32,340 nucleotides of DNA from CBFCZU01 sp965602635. GTDB lineage: Bacteria > Planctomycetota > Phycisphaerae > SM23-33. Under the pieces are notes generated by a model. That model made no database searches. It saw only the letters and a program-made list of their open reading frames with translations, and had not been told where the DNA came from. Location of the stretch: contig CBFCZU010000013.1 in assembly GCA_965602635.1 (NCBI GenBank), forward strand, positions 1 through 32,340. Reading direction: 5' to 3'. This document shows, piece after piece, positions 13,965 through 21,059 of this stretch. The translations under genes and the position numbers were made by a program. Position 1 is the stretch's first letter. Every line of letters starts with the position of its first letter.

Positions 13965-15497
13965 CTATTGAACCCTGATCACCACCATTGTCAAGTCATC
14001 ACGCTGGGCATGCAATCCCGTAAAGCGCCGCATTTCCCAGAGCAGGTGCCTGGCGACGGCCTCTGCCGAGCCGCCCCGCCCAACCTCCGCCAGTGCGGCC
14101 TGGCGGACGCGCTCCCGCCCGAAGGGGTCGTCCTCGAAGTTCAGCGCCTCCGGCAGCCCGTCGGTGAACAGGATGAGCGCGTCTCCGCTTTGCAGGTCGA
14201 TCCACTCATGGCCGTAGGCAACGGACGCATCCATCCCGACAACCCCGCCGCCGCTCCTGAGCATGCGCGCCTCGCCGCCGCGGATCAGCATGCCGGGCTC
14301 GTGCCCGGCGCAGCAATACGTCAGCCGGCGCTTGGGTATGTCCAGCACGCCGTAGAACAGGGTCACGAAGTCCCGCTCCTCGCTGTCGCGTATCATGTGC
14401 TCGTTGACGGCTGAGAGCACCGCCGACAGCGAGTAGGTGTGGCTGGCGTGTGCGCGCAGCGCCGACCGGGTCGAGGCCATCAGCAGCGACGCCCGCACGC
14501 CCTTGCCCACCACGTCGGCCACGCAGACGCCCAGGTTATCGTCGGGCAGCTCGATGAAATCGTAGAAGTCTCCGCCCAGCTCGAAGCACGGCTCGTAGAT
14601 TGCGGCGATGTCCAGCCCACGTATCGACGGCGCGGCCGGGGGGATCATCCGCCGCTGCACCTCACCGGCAAGGCGGAGCTGGCGGCGCATGTTCTCGGCG
14701 TTGACGGCCTCGGCATACAGGCGGGCGTTGACGATGGCCGACGCCGCCTGCGCCGCCACGCCCTGAATCAGCGAACTCTCGAACCAGTCGAACTCGTGCG
14801 GGCGCTTCGTGTAAACGCGCACGATCCCTTCTATCTGCCCGTGGCAGGTCATCGGCGCGCACAGCGCCGAGACTATCCCCTCCCGCCTGGCCTCGGCCTT
14901 GTACAGGACGCGCGGATCGGTCCGCTCGTCGGCGATGTACACCGGCTTGCCGGCCTCGAGCACCTCACGGTCGATCTCGCTGTCGGCCAGCAGGATCGGG
15001 CCCTTGGACATGTAGTCGTCGCTGAGCCCGGAGGCGGCCATGACGAGCAGCTCGGTCCGCTCCTCGTTGAGCGTGCGGATGGAGCAGGCGTCGGCGCCGG
15101 TGGCCTTTACCATGGTCTCGGCCGCTAGGGGATAGACCTCGGTGGGATCCATTCGCCCGGTGAAATCCTGTGTGAGGCGATACATCGCGGCGAGTTCCTC
15201 GACGCGGTCTCGGAGTTGGGCGGCCTGCTCGCAGAGCCTGGTCAGGACGTCGCGCATGAGCCCCATGGTCCTGAGGGCTTCGGCCTCGTGGGCGCCGGCC
15301 GCCGCGGCGATGGTCCCGACGTGCTCTCCGGCGACGAGAATCCGCGTCCGGGCCGAGTCGGGCGATTCGCCGGCCCCGCCGGCAAGCACCTGCCCGTCCG
15401 GCGCGAGAATGCGCACCGCCGCCCCGGCCGCCGACGAGAACGTCGCCGCCAGATGCTCGAGCGCCTCGCCTTCCAGAAAGTCCGTCAAGGTTGCCAC
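13965..15497 (-). CDS. GAF domain-containing PP2C-type serine phosphatase (RsbU/SpoIIE-like)
   Basis: 510 residues. An N-terminal region (1-100) with MATLTDFLEGEALEHLAATFSSAAGAAVRILAPDG looks like a small sensor/heme-NO-type or GAF-like fold. It is followed by a helix, a clear GAF domain (about 110-270; EELAAMYRLTQDF, ADACSIRTLNEERTELLVMAASGL), and a SpoIIE-type PP2C catalytic domain (about 300-510) with LAGEVQRRMIPPAAP, ELGGDFYDFIELPDDNLGVCVADVVGKGVRASLLMA and GDALILFTDGLPEALN. The Asp residues that hold Mn2+ are present (GGDFYD, ADVVGKG, DGLPE, DDLTMVV). Such enzymes dephosphorylate anti-sigma antagonists in partner-switching control. No antagonist, kinase or matching sigma gene is nearby. 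The start is a GTG at 15497 with a weak GGTGA upstream. Confidence 0.88.
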   Translation of the reverse strand: MATLTDFLEGEALEHLAATFSSAAGAAVRILAPDGQVLAGGAGESPDSARTRILVAGEHVGTIAAAAGAHEAEALRTMGLMRDVLTRLCEQAAQLRDRVEELAAMYRLTQDFTGRMDPTEVYPLAAETMVKATGADACSIRTLNEERTELLVMAASGLSDDYMSKGPILLADSEIDREVLEAGKPVYIADERTDPRVLYKAEARREGIVSALCAPMTCHGQIEGIVRVYTKRPHEFDWFESSLIQGVAAQAASAIVNARLYAEAVNAENMRRQLRLAGEVQRRMIPPAAPSIRGLDIAAIYEPCFELGGDFYDFIELPDDNLGVCVADVVGKGVRASLLMASTRSALRAHASHTYSLSAVLSAVNEHMIRDSEERDFVTLFYGVLDIPKRRLTYCCAGHEPGMLIRGGEARMLRSGGGVVGMDASVAYGHEWIDLQSGDALILFTDGLPEALNFEDDPFGRERVRQAALAEVGRGGSAEAVARHLLWEMRRFTGLHAQRDDLTMVVIRVQ

Positions 15498-15669
15498 TGT
15501 GGGTTCACCATCCAGATTCGATCAGCGTTGCAGTGCCGGGCAGCCCCTACCATAACGCCCCCGGGCTGCTCCGGCGAATCCTAATGCGGACAAAACGCAC
15601 TGCCTTGCGGTTTATTGCGGCGGCCAAGGCAGGAAGGCAAGCCGCAGGAGCGGACCCCCGGCCGGGCGG
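15498..15669. other. Intergenic region between divergent phosphatase and rhaI genes
   Basis: No coding feature supported. It contains an imperfect GC-rich inverted repeat around 15540-15570 (GGGCAGCCC...GGGCTGC) and GGCCAAGGCAGGAAGGCAAGCCGC at the right. The rhaI promoter lies at its right border. A possible operator site cannot be told from composition. Confidence 0.3.
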
Positions 15670-15698
15670 TTGATATCGCCGAGCCGCCTGACTATGCT
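15670..15698 (+). promoter_or_regulatory. Promoter of the rhamnose isomerase gene
   Basis: TTGATA (15670-15675), a 17-base spacer and TATGCT (15693-15698) place the transcript start near 15705, 25 bases before the ATG at 15730, with GGAGAAA in the leader. No LacI- or DeoR-type operator palindrome stands out beside it. Confidence 0.6.
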
Positions 15699-15729
15699 CA
15701 TCACCTCAAACCTGTCACGGAGAAACGTC

Positions 15730-16950
15730 ATGGCAAGATCGCCCATAGCGGCAATGTCCAGCGCCCGGGCGGCGAGGATCGTCGCCCGGCTGAAGCGGTT
15801 CACCGTCGAGGTGCCCAGTTGGGGCTTTGCCGACACGGGCACGCGGTTCGGGAAGTTCACCCAGGACGCGGCCGCCATCGACCTGCCCGACAAGCTCGCC
15901 GACGCCGGCTGCGTTCACAGGTTCACCGGCATCACGCCCACCGTGGCGGTGCACGTGCTGTGGGACTTCCCCGACGGCTTCGACCCGGCGGTGGTGAAGC
16001 TCGCCCGCCGCCACGGCGTGCGGATCGGCTCGGTCGCCCCCAACGTCTTCCAGGACCAGTGCTACAAGCACGGCTCGATCACCAACCGTGACGCGTCCAT
16101 CCGCCGCCGGGCGGTGCGGCACATGATCGATTCGGTGGCCATCGGCAAGGCGATCGGCAGCAGGTACCTCTCGCTGTGGTTCGCCGACGGGGTGAACTAT
16201 CCCGGCCAGGGCGACGTCCGCCAGCGCAAGAACTGGGCGGCCGCCGCGCTGAAGAAGGCCCACGCCGCCATGCCGAGGTCGATGACGATGCTGGTCGAGT
16301 ACAAGCCGTTCGAGCCGGGCAGCTACTTCACCGACCTGTTCGACTGGGGCAGCGCGCAGATCCTAGCCAAGGCCGCCGGGGCGCGGGCGAAGGTGCTCGT
16401 GGACACCGGCCACCACTTGCCCGGGTGCAATGTCGAGCAGATCGTCGCCTGGCTGATCGACGAGAAGATGCTCGGCGGCTTCCACTTCAACGACCGCAAG
16501 TTCGCCGACGACGACCTGACGGTCGGCAGCATCGACCCGTACCAGGCCTTCCGCATCTTCAACGAGATCGCCGCGTTCGAGCACGAGAGCGGGCGCGACC
16601 TGGACATCGCCTACATGATCGACCAGTCGCACAACATCAAGCCGAAGGTCCAGGCGATGGTCCAGACGGTCTGCCGGGTGCAGGAGCTTTTCGCCAAGGC
16701 GCTGTGCGTGGACCGGCGGGCGCTGGCGGCGGCGCAGGACAGCGAGGACACGGTCGGGGCTGAGGAAATCCTCCGCGCAGCCTACACGACCGACGTGACG
16801 CGGCTGCTTCGGGCCGTCCGCAGGAAGCTCAAGGTTCCGGCCGATCCGCTTGCCGCCTACCGCGCCAGCGGCTACGAGGCCGCCGCCGCCAAGGACCGCG
16901 CCGCCCGACGCAAGGCGCTGGGCATCTCCGCCCAGAGCACGTATGCCTAG
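15730..16950 (+). CDS. rhaI: L-rhamnose isomerase, RhaI type
   Basis: 406-residue TIM-barrel aldose-ketose isomerase, close in pattern to the Pseudomonas stutzeri/rhizobial L-rhamnose isomerase rather than E. coli RhaA. Marks: FTVEVPSWGFADTGTRFGKF, VAVHVLWDFPDG, IGSVAPNVFQDQCYKHGSITN, SLWFADGVNYPGQGD, VEYKPFEPGSYFTD (metal Glu), LVDTGHHLPGCNVEQ (metal Asp and His), FHFNDRKFADDDL (Asp cluster) and MIDQSHN. It turns L-rhamnose into L-rhamnulose. The ATG at 15730 is chosen because GGAG precedes it at 8 bases and it lies downstream of the promoter at 15670-15698. The partner kinase gene rhaB is 5.3 kb away on the other strand. Confidence 0.92.
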   Translation: MARSPIAAMSSARAARIVARLKRFTVEVPSWGFADTGTRFGKFTQDAAAIDLPDKLADAGCVHRFTGITPTVAVHVLWDFPDGFDPAVVKLARRHGVRIGSVAPNVFQDQCYKHGSITNRDASIRRRAVRHMIDSVAIGKAIGSRYLSLWFADGVNYPGQGDVRQRKNWAAAALKKAHAAMPRSMTMLVEYKPFEPGSYFTDLFDWGSAQILAKAAGARAKVLVDTGHHLPGCNVEQIVAWLIDEKMLGGFHFNDRKFADDDLTVGSIDPYQAFRIFNEIAAFEHESGRDLDIAYMIDQSHNIKPKVQAMVQTVCRVQELFAKALCVDRRALAAAQDSEDTVGAEEILRAAYTTDVTRLLRAVRRKLKVPADPLAAYRASGYEAAAAKDRAARRKALGISAQSTYA

Positions 16951-17106
16951 GCGTGCTGGACAAGGACCGCGCGGGCAAGCCCTACGGCCGGATGCCCTGG
17001 CGGCTCGGACTTCTCGAGCCGGCAGCGCGGCCGGCCGCTTCGGACAGGTAGGCCTGGACGCCCCACCCGTCCCATGGGGGCGCATGCCGGCCTGTCGGCA
17101 GCACTC

Positions 17107-17619
17107 TCACCATCGCGACAGCTCGCGGCGAACGAACCGCCGGGTCATCCAGATCAGCATCAAGACCGCGTAGAACGCCGTCACTCCCAGGGCGAACAGT
17201 GTTACTCTCACTCGCGGTGCCAGCCTGGCCTGGAGGTGATCTGGAAGCTCCAGGTAGGCCACCAGAAGTAGTCCTACCCAGACCGCCTGGTTGATCAGAT
17301 GGAGAGTGGCCCAGATCACCAGCAACTTCTTGCCAACCGGGTGGCGGCGAAGCAGGAGCACGCCGCCCGCGATGAGCACTGACGTCACACACGCGCCCGC
17401 GAATGCCAAGAACGCTAATACCCAGAATATGGCTGTCATGGTGGGTTGGTGCGCCACCAGAGCGAGGTAGAGCACATGCCCGAGCATGAATAGGGAGCCG
17501 TTGATGATGGCGACGACGGCGATCGTCCGCAGCCATCGCCTGTGATCCTTCGCGCGGACACCGGATACCGTGTCCAGCGCGTTCCTGCCCCAGAGCCTCA
17601 ATGTTCTGCGAAGAGACAT
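17107..17619 (-). CDS. Small four-helix membrane protein, unknown
   Basis: 170 residues. I do not recognise a family. A basic N-terminus (MSLRRTLRLWGRNALD) is followed by four likely membrane helices: about 32-54 (AVVAIINGSLFMLGHVLYLALV), 62-85 (AIFWVLAFLAFAGACVTSVLIAG), 97-120 (LLVIWATLHLINQAVWVGLLLVA) and 136-158 (VTLFALGVTAFYAVLMLIWM), ending in a basic tail (TRRFVRRELSRW). Positive ends at both termini suggest both face the cytoplasm. The ATG at 17619 has only GGGGCG upstream. Base use is a little less GC-rich than the neighbours. It lies alone between rhaI and the HAD phosphatase gene, so context gives no clear role. Confidence 0.7.
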   Translation of the reverse strand: MSLRRTLRLWGRNALDTVSGVRAKDHRRWLRTIAVVAIINGSLFMLGHVLYLALVAHQPTMTAIFWVLAFLAFAGACVTSVLIAGGVLLLRRHPVGKKLLVIWATLHLINQAVWVGLLLVAYLELPDHLQARLAPRVRVTLFALGVTAFYAVLMLIWMTRRFVRRELSRW

Positions 17620-17796
17620 GCACGCCCCAACATTTCACCCATGTCCGCTTGTCCGGGCGAGGACGGCGTAACGTCAGTCGCAGGCCTCTCGCCTGCACGC
17701 ACCGGGAAATCCCGCGGTTAGCCGGCGCTATTGTCGGCGCCGACGGTGCGGCCGTCAAGCGGCGCGCATGTTGGGTGGAACTGACGGGCGGAAGCC

Positions 17797-17804
17797 ATTA
17801 GACT
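17797..17804. promoter_or_regulatory. Likely -10 element before the HAD phosphatase gene (two-way)
   Basis: TAGACT (17799-17804) ends 10 bases before the ATG at 17815 and is followed by GCCGCC, as at several other promoters here. The same stretch reads TCTAAT on the minus strand (17802-17797). No -35 is clear. The short gap and lack of a Shine-Dalgarno suggest a near-leaderless transcript. Confidence 0.4.
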
Positions 17805-17814
17805 GCCGCCCACG

Positions 17815-18798
17815 ATGAGTCGAAACGTTGACGTTCCCGGCATTGGCGAGATCCCTCCCGGCAGCGGCATGACGGCGCTTGAGGTCGGCGGCGACGGCCT
17901 GTTCCGCGTCGGCGCCGGCGGCGTGCGGGCCATTTACCTCACCGGCGACGGGAAGGTGGAGTTCATCGCCCACGCCGACCACACGATCGCCTACGTCCGC
18001 AGCGCGATGGGCCACCCGGCCATGTACCCGCTGTCCGAGGCCCGCATCGAGAGGCCCGTCGAGGCCGTGCTAATGGACCTCGACGGGACGTCGGTCCGCT
18101 CCGAGCCGTTCTGGATGTGGATCATCCAGCAGACCGTCGCCGAGCTGATCGGCCGGGCGGACTTCGAGTTGGAGGCGGCCGACGAGCCGCACGTCTCGGG
18201 CCACAGCGTCAGCGAGCACCTCTCCTACTGCGTCGGGAAGTACTGCCCGGAGAAGACGGTCGAGCAGGCACGCCCGGTCTATTTCCGGATCACCGCGCGG
18301 GAGATGCAGGCGGTCCTCGCCGGCGGCGGGCGGGCGGACGCATTCGTGCCGGCGCCGGGGCTCAAGGAATTCCTGCTGGAGCTGAAGGGTCGGGGCATCC
18401 GCATCGGCCTGGTCACCAGCGGTCTGTACGAGAAGGCCTGGCCGGAGATTGTGGCGGCCTTCCGCACGCTGGAGATGGGCGACCCGCTGGAGTTCTACGA
18501 CGCGATAGTGACCGCCGGCAGCGCGCTCCGCGCCGGCCAGGCCGGCACGCTGGGCGAGCTTCAGGCCAAGCCGCACCCCTGGCCGTATGCCGAGGTGGCG
18601 CGCATCGGCCTGGGGATAGCGCCGCAGCGACGCTGCCACTGCTTCGGCATCGAGGACAGCGGCGCGGGCGTCTGCTCGGTCCGCCTGGCCGGGTTCGCCG
18701 CCGTAGGGATGGAAGGCGGCAACATACGCAGCGCCGGCGTCGCCCCGCTGCTGCACTGCATGAAGCCCTCCCTCGCCGACGTGCTCGAGCTGCTGTAG
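17815..18798 (+). CDS. HAD-superfamily phosphatase with an extra N-terminal region
   Basis: 327 residues. HAD motifs: I, MDLDGTSVRSEPF with Asp88 and Asp90; II, GLVTSG; III, KPHPWPY with the lysine; IV, GIEDSGAGV. The cap between motifs I and II is helical, as in the beta-phosphoglucomutase/phosphoglycolate phosphatase subfamily I. Residues 1-80 come before motif I and are not part of a normal HAD; they hold a run of short strands (ALEVGGDGLFRVGAGGVRAIYLTGDGKVEFIAHADHTIAYV) that could be a small beta domain. All catalytic residues are present, so it should be an active phosphatase or mutase; the substrate is unknown. It lies between the two rhamnose genes, but nothing in the sequence ties it to that pathway. 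Confidence 0.8.
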   Translation: MSRNVDVPGIGEIPPGSGMTALEVGGDGLFRVGAGGVRAIYLTGDGKVEFIAHADHTIAYVRSAMGHPAMYPLSEARIERPVEAVLMDLDGTSVRSEPFWMWIIQQTVAELIGRADFELEAADEPHVSGHSVSEHLSYCVGKYCPEKTVEQARPVYFRITAREMQAVLAGGGRADAFVPAPGLKEFLLELKGRGIRIGLVTSGLYEKAWPEIVAAFRTLEMGDPLEFYDAIVTAGSALRAGQAGTLGELQAKPHPWPYAEVARIGLGIAPQRRCHCFGIEDSGAGVCSVRLAGFAAVGMEGGNIRSAGVAPLLHCMKPSLADVLELL

Positions 18799-18814
18799 CC
18801 TGCATTTCCTATAT

Positions 18815-19057
18815 ACCACAGAGGACACGGAGTTCTCGGAGATTTCATTGGATATATCTCGCTGGCATCCTATGTCTTATGGGGTTTCCTGTGAATGTCC
18901 ATGTCCAGGTACCGATAACCAGAAAAAACAGAGTTACATTTCTCGAAGTTGGCAAAGTCGCTCCTAACTTCTTCCAAGACAAACAATTCTGTGATCTCTG
19001 TGTCCCCTGCCTGCCGGCCCGCCTGCCGGCCGGTGGGCAGGCAGGCAGGTCTGTGGT
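18815..19057. repeat. MITE-like element with 18-bp inverted ends
   Basis: The left end is ACCACAGAGGACACGGAG (18815-18832). The right end is CTCTGTGTCC (18996-19005) plus TCTGTGGT (19050-19057), which together are the reverse complement of the left end with one mismatch. The right end is split by a 44-base GC-rich insert. The interior (18833-18995) is AT-rich and has no open frame that looks coding. I recall ACCACAGAGGACACAGAG-like sequences as a widespread intergenic repeat in environmental bacterial genomes, but cannot verify that here. No transposase is present, so any mobility would be in trans. Confidence 0.65.
19006..19049. repeat. 44-bp palindromic repeat nested in the right end of the element
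   Basis: The ends CCTGCCTGCC (19006-19015) and GGCAGGCAGG (19040-19049) are perfectly complementary, and the middle is rich in GCCGGC and CCGGCC. Removing exactly these 44 bases restores an 18-bp end matching the left end at 17 of 18 positions. Sequences of this kind, whose translations read LPAGRQAG, recur in many uncultured-bacteria genomes by my recollection. Confidence 0.7.
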
Positions 19058-19091
19058 GAAATATCCTGGCCAGCCGGGCGCGGGCGCATAA

Positions 19092-19119
19092 GAGAACGCC
19101 CGGACGCCCGGGCGCTCTC
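19092..19119 (-). terminator. Hairpin downstream of the LolA-like gene
   Basis: CGCCCGG (19097-19103) pairs with CCGGGCG (19108-19114) and the stem extends by GAGA/TCTC across one mismatch (19092-19095 with 19116-19119). It starts 24 bases after the stop codon of the minus-strand gene. No T run follows, so termination is plausible but not shown. Confidence 0.45.
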
Positions 19120-19143
19120 GATGTCACGCCAGTCTGGTATCGG

Positions 19144-20397
19144 TCAACCGCTCTCGACGGCCGGTCGTGTCTCTGCACGCTTGAGCGGCGCCTTGGGTAG
19201 GTCCTCCGGCCGGACGTCCTTGACGCTCAGGTCGCCGTAGATCACGCGGTATGTCTTGGATTTCTTCGGCCGGTACCAGAAGACGGGCTTGTCCTTCTCG
19301 CCCAGCCGCACGCCCTTGCCGGCGTAGGTCCACTGGTGCCCGCTGTAAAGCCACCAGAACGCCCTGGTGATGGCGCTGCTCGCCTGGTCGGCCTCTTCCT
19401 GGCTCTTTACGTCCAGCCGCTTCCAGTTCACCTTGCCCCCGGCTTCGGGGAACTTCCGCGCGTCCAGGGCATTCGGGAAGGTGTCGCCACCGCCCATCGC
19501 CCAGATCCGAAGCAGCAGGATCACGTCCTTCTCCGACGGATCGCCCCAGCCGAACTTCGCCTGCGTGTCGAAGTAGTCCTCCGGCGGCTTGAGACTGAAC
19601 AACGAGTCATCGAGTGCGCCTCCCAGTACGATATCCCTAATGATTATATTGCGGCCTTTTTGGGAAGTCGGGATGACCAACAGAAGCGGATCGTCCGTCG
19701 CAGCATCCACCCAGACTTCTATTACCTTCTTGGGACTAGTAACCTGGAACCCGCGGGCCCTCTTCCCATCGATCTTCTTCTCGCCTAAAGGCTTATCCTT
19801 TCCTTTGAGTAGTGCCTTAAGATCGTCAAACGTCATGCCTACGCGCCGAGCATTTGGCGGAAGTTCGCCAAACGACTGCACGGTTGCCGTCTTCTTCTCA
19901 GGATACAACGCCAGCATCTTCCCGATCCTCGAATCCGCTATCATGATCACGCTCGGTCCACCAGCGTAGTAAGGCTTCCCGTCCGGCTTCAAAGGAGTTA
20001 TCTCCATTCTCAAGAGATTACGCCCCTTGCACATCATCCTCTTCCTGAGCCTCTGTCCGGACGCGAGAGGAACGGTTTGCGTGTAGGAAATCGTCTTGGC
20101 GGATTCGAGACGCTCCCGGACCTGACCATACGCAATTGTGCTCTCTGTCCCGGTGAGCGTCATGACGCACAGAACGCCGGTAACGAGAACAACCACAGCG
20201 GCGGCGGCTACGTATCTCGTTCGGAGAATCATTCTGAGTACCACTTCCTTTTTCAGCTTCGGGATTGCTGGGTACGACGCCTGCTCGAAGGCGGCCAGCA
20301 TCTGCCGCCGAAGCTCGGCTCGATGCGCTGCCCCCGGCTGGGTGTCGATCTCCAGCCGCTCGACGGCCCCGGCGAGTTCTCGTTCGTTGTCAATCAC
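19144..20397 (-). CDS. Membrane-anchored LolA/RseB-like protein paired with an ECF sigma factor
   Basis: 417 residues. A cytoplasmic N-terminus (about 1-60; LAGAVERLEIDTQPGAAHRAELRRQMLAAFEQA), one membrane helix (about 61-82; RYVAAAAVVVLVTGVLCVMTL) and a large exported region. Its first part (about 90-290) is repeated beta-strand sequence with YTQTVPLASGQRLRKRMM, MIADSRIGKMLALYPEKKTA and DGKRARGFQVTSPKKVIEVWVDAATDDPLLLVIP, like LolA/RseB-type lipid-binding folds. The rest has IWAMGGGDTFPNALD and a Lys-rich end. It lacks the HxxxCxxC zinc site of common anti-sigma factors. The GTG at 20397, with GGAG upstream, starts 11 bases after the sigma factor stop, so it is a good candidate for its membrane regulator. 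The middle of the gene is visibly less GC-rich than the neighbours. Confidence 0.75.
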   Translation of the reverse strand: MIDNERELAGAVERLEIDTQPGAAHRAELRRQMLAAFEQASYPAIPKLKKEVVLRMILRTRYVAAAAVVVLVTGVLCVMTLTGTESTIAYGQVRERLESAKTISYTQTVPLASGQRLRKRMMCKGRNLLRMEITPLKPDGKPYYAGGPSVIMIADSRIGKMLALYPEKKTATVQSFGELPPNARRVGMTFDDLKALLKGKDKPLGEKKIDGKRARGFQVTSPKKVIEVWVDAATDDPLLLVIPTSQKGRNIIIRDIVLGGALDDSLFSLKPPEDYFDTQAKFGWGDPSEKDVILLLRIWAMGGGDTFPNALDARKFPEAGGKVNWKRLDVKSQEEADQASSAITRAFWWLYSGHQWTYAGKGVRLGEKDKPVFWYRPKKSKTYRVIYGDLSVKDVRPEDLPKAPLKRAETRPAVESG

Positions 20398-20408
20398 GGT
20401 CTATCTCC

Positions 20409-20984
20409 TCAAGTGCGTCCCAGCGATTTCATCAGACGCTTCCTGAGTTTCTTCAAGGCCCGGCTGAATGCGACCCGGGCCGTTACGGGTTTGATTCGCA
20501 GAACCGCGGCGATCTGCTCGAACGGCAGTTGCTCGAAGCTCCGCAGCGTGATGACGGTCTGCTCGCGGGCCGACAGGGCGGCGATCGCCTGATACAGCGT
20601 CGGCCAGTCCAGCTCGCCCTCGCAATCGGCCGAGGGGCCAACGCCAACTCTGCCCTGCCTGACTGCCGCCTCCAGCAGCCTCTTCCGGCGCGCCCGCTTG
20701 CGAAGGTACGCTCTGAGCTGGTTGCCGGCGATGGCGTACAGCCAATTGCGGAAGTCCTGTTCGGTGGTGCCGGCGAAATACCGGATTCGCCTGGCCACAT
20801 CGAGGAAGACCTGCGAGGTCACGTCCTCGGCCACTTCGCGGAGGAAGAGCCGATGCACGCAGTAGCGCAGGACGCCCGCGTAGTGCCTGTCGTAAAGCTG
20901 CCCCAGGGCTTCGGCGTCGTGACGTGCCCGCGTGACCAGCTCGTCGCCGTCTCCGGCATCTCTTGCCATGGCACCGATCGTCAT
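20409..20984 (-). CDS. ECF-subfamily RNA polymerase sigma factor
   Basis: 191 residues. Region 2 (about 25-95) contains ALGQLYDRHYAGVLRYCVHRL, VAEDVTSQVFLDVARRI and DFRNWLYAIAGNQLRAYLRKRARRK; region 4 (about 130-185) contains LYQAIAALSAREQTVITLRSFEQLPFEQIAAVLRIKPVTARVAFSRALKKLRKRL, the helix-turn-helix that reads the -35. Start at ATG 20984, with an in-frame ATG at 20969 (MARDAGD) as an alternative. The partner membrane protein starts 11 bases after the stop. This sigma/LolA-like pairing is, from recall, common in planctomycetes. No well-spaced ECF-type promoter (AAC-N18-CGT) is seen upstream; the nearest AAC and CGT are about 21 bases apart. Confidence 0.9.
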   Translation of the reverse strand: MTIGAMARDAGDGDELVTRARHDAEALGQLYDRHYAGVLRYCVHRLFLREVAEDVTSQVFLDVARRIRYFAGTTEQDFRNWLYAIAGNQLRAYLRKRARRKRLLEAAVRQGRVGVGPSADCEGELDWPTLYQAIAALSAREQTVITLRSFEQLPFEQIAAVLRIKPVTARVAFSRALKKLRKRLMKSLGRT

Positions 20985-21023
20985 CGCCCAAAGAATTGCG
21001 CCCGGGCCGAAAGTGTTACACGG

Positions 21024-21043
21024 AAAATCGGCGCGCGGCCGAT
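21024..21043 (-). terminator. Intrinsic terminator after the Gfo/Idh/MocA gene
   Basis: ATCGGC and GCCGAT (21027-21032 with 21038-21043) form a 6-bp stem around a 5-base loop. On the minus strand it is followed by TTTT (21027-21024). It lies 17 bases past the stop of the oxidoreductase gene and before the ECF sigma gene, so it should separate the rhaB unit from the sigma unit. Confidence 0.6.
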
Positions 21044-21059
21044 GTTGCCACCCGGCCCC

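Larger units (their letters stand above)
18799..19143. other. Non-coding stretch with a repeat element
   Basis: 345 bases without a supportable gene between the stops of two convergent genes. Its AT content is clearly higher than the genes around it. It holds the 243-bp inverted-repeat element (18815-19057), a 44-bp palindromic insert within that, and a terminator-like hairpin (19092-19119). Confidence 0.7.

Noticed and set aside
21001..21059. Autoregulated ECF promoter before the sigma gene
   Set aside because: A GGCAAC and a CGTG are seen but the gap is too long by about three bases, and the region is better explained by the terminator of the upstream gene.
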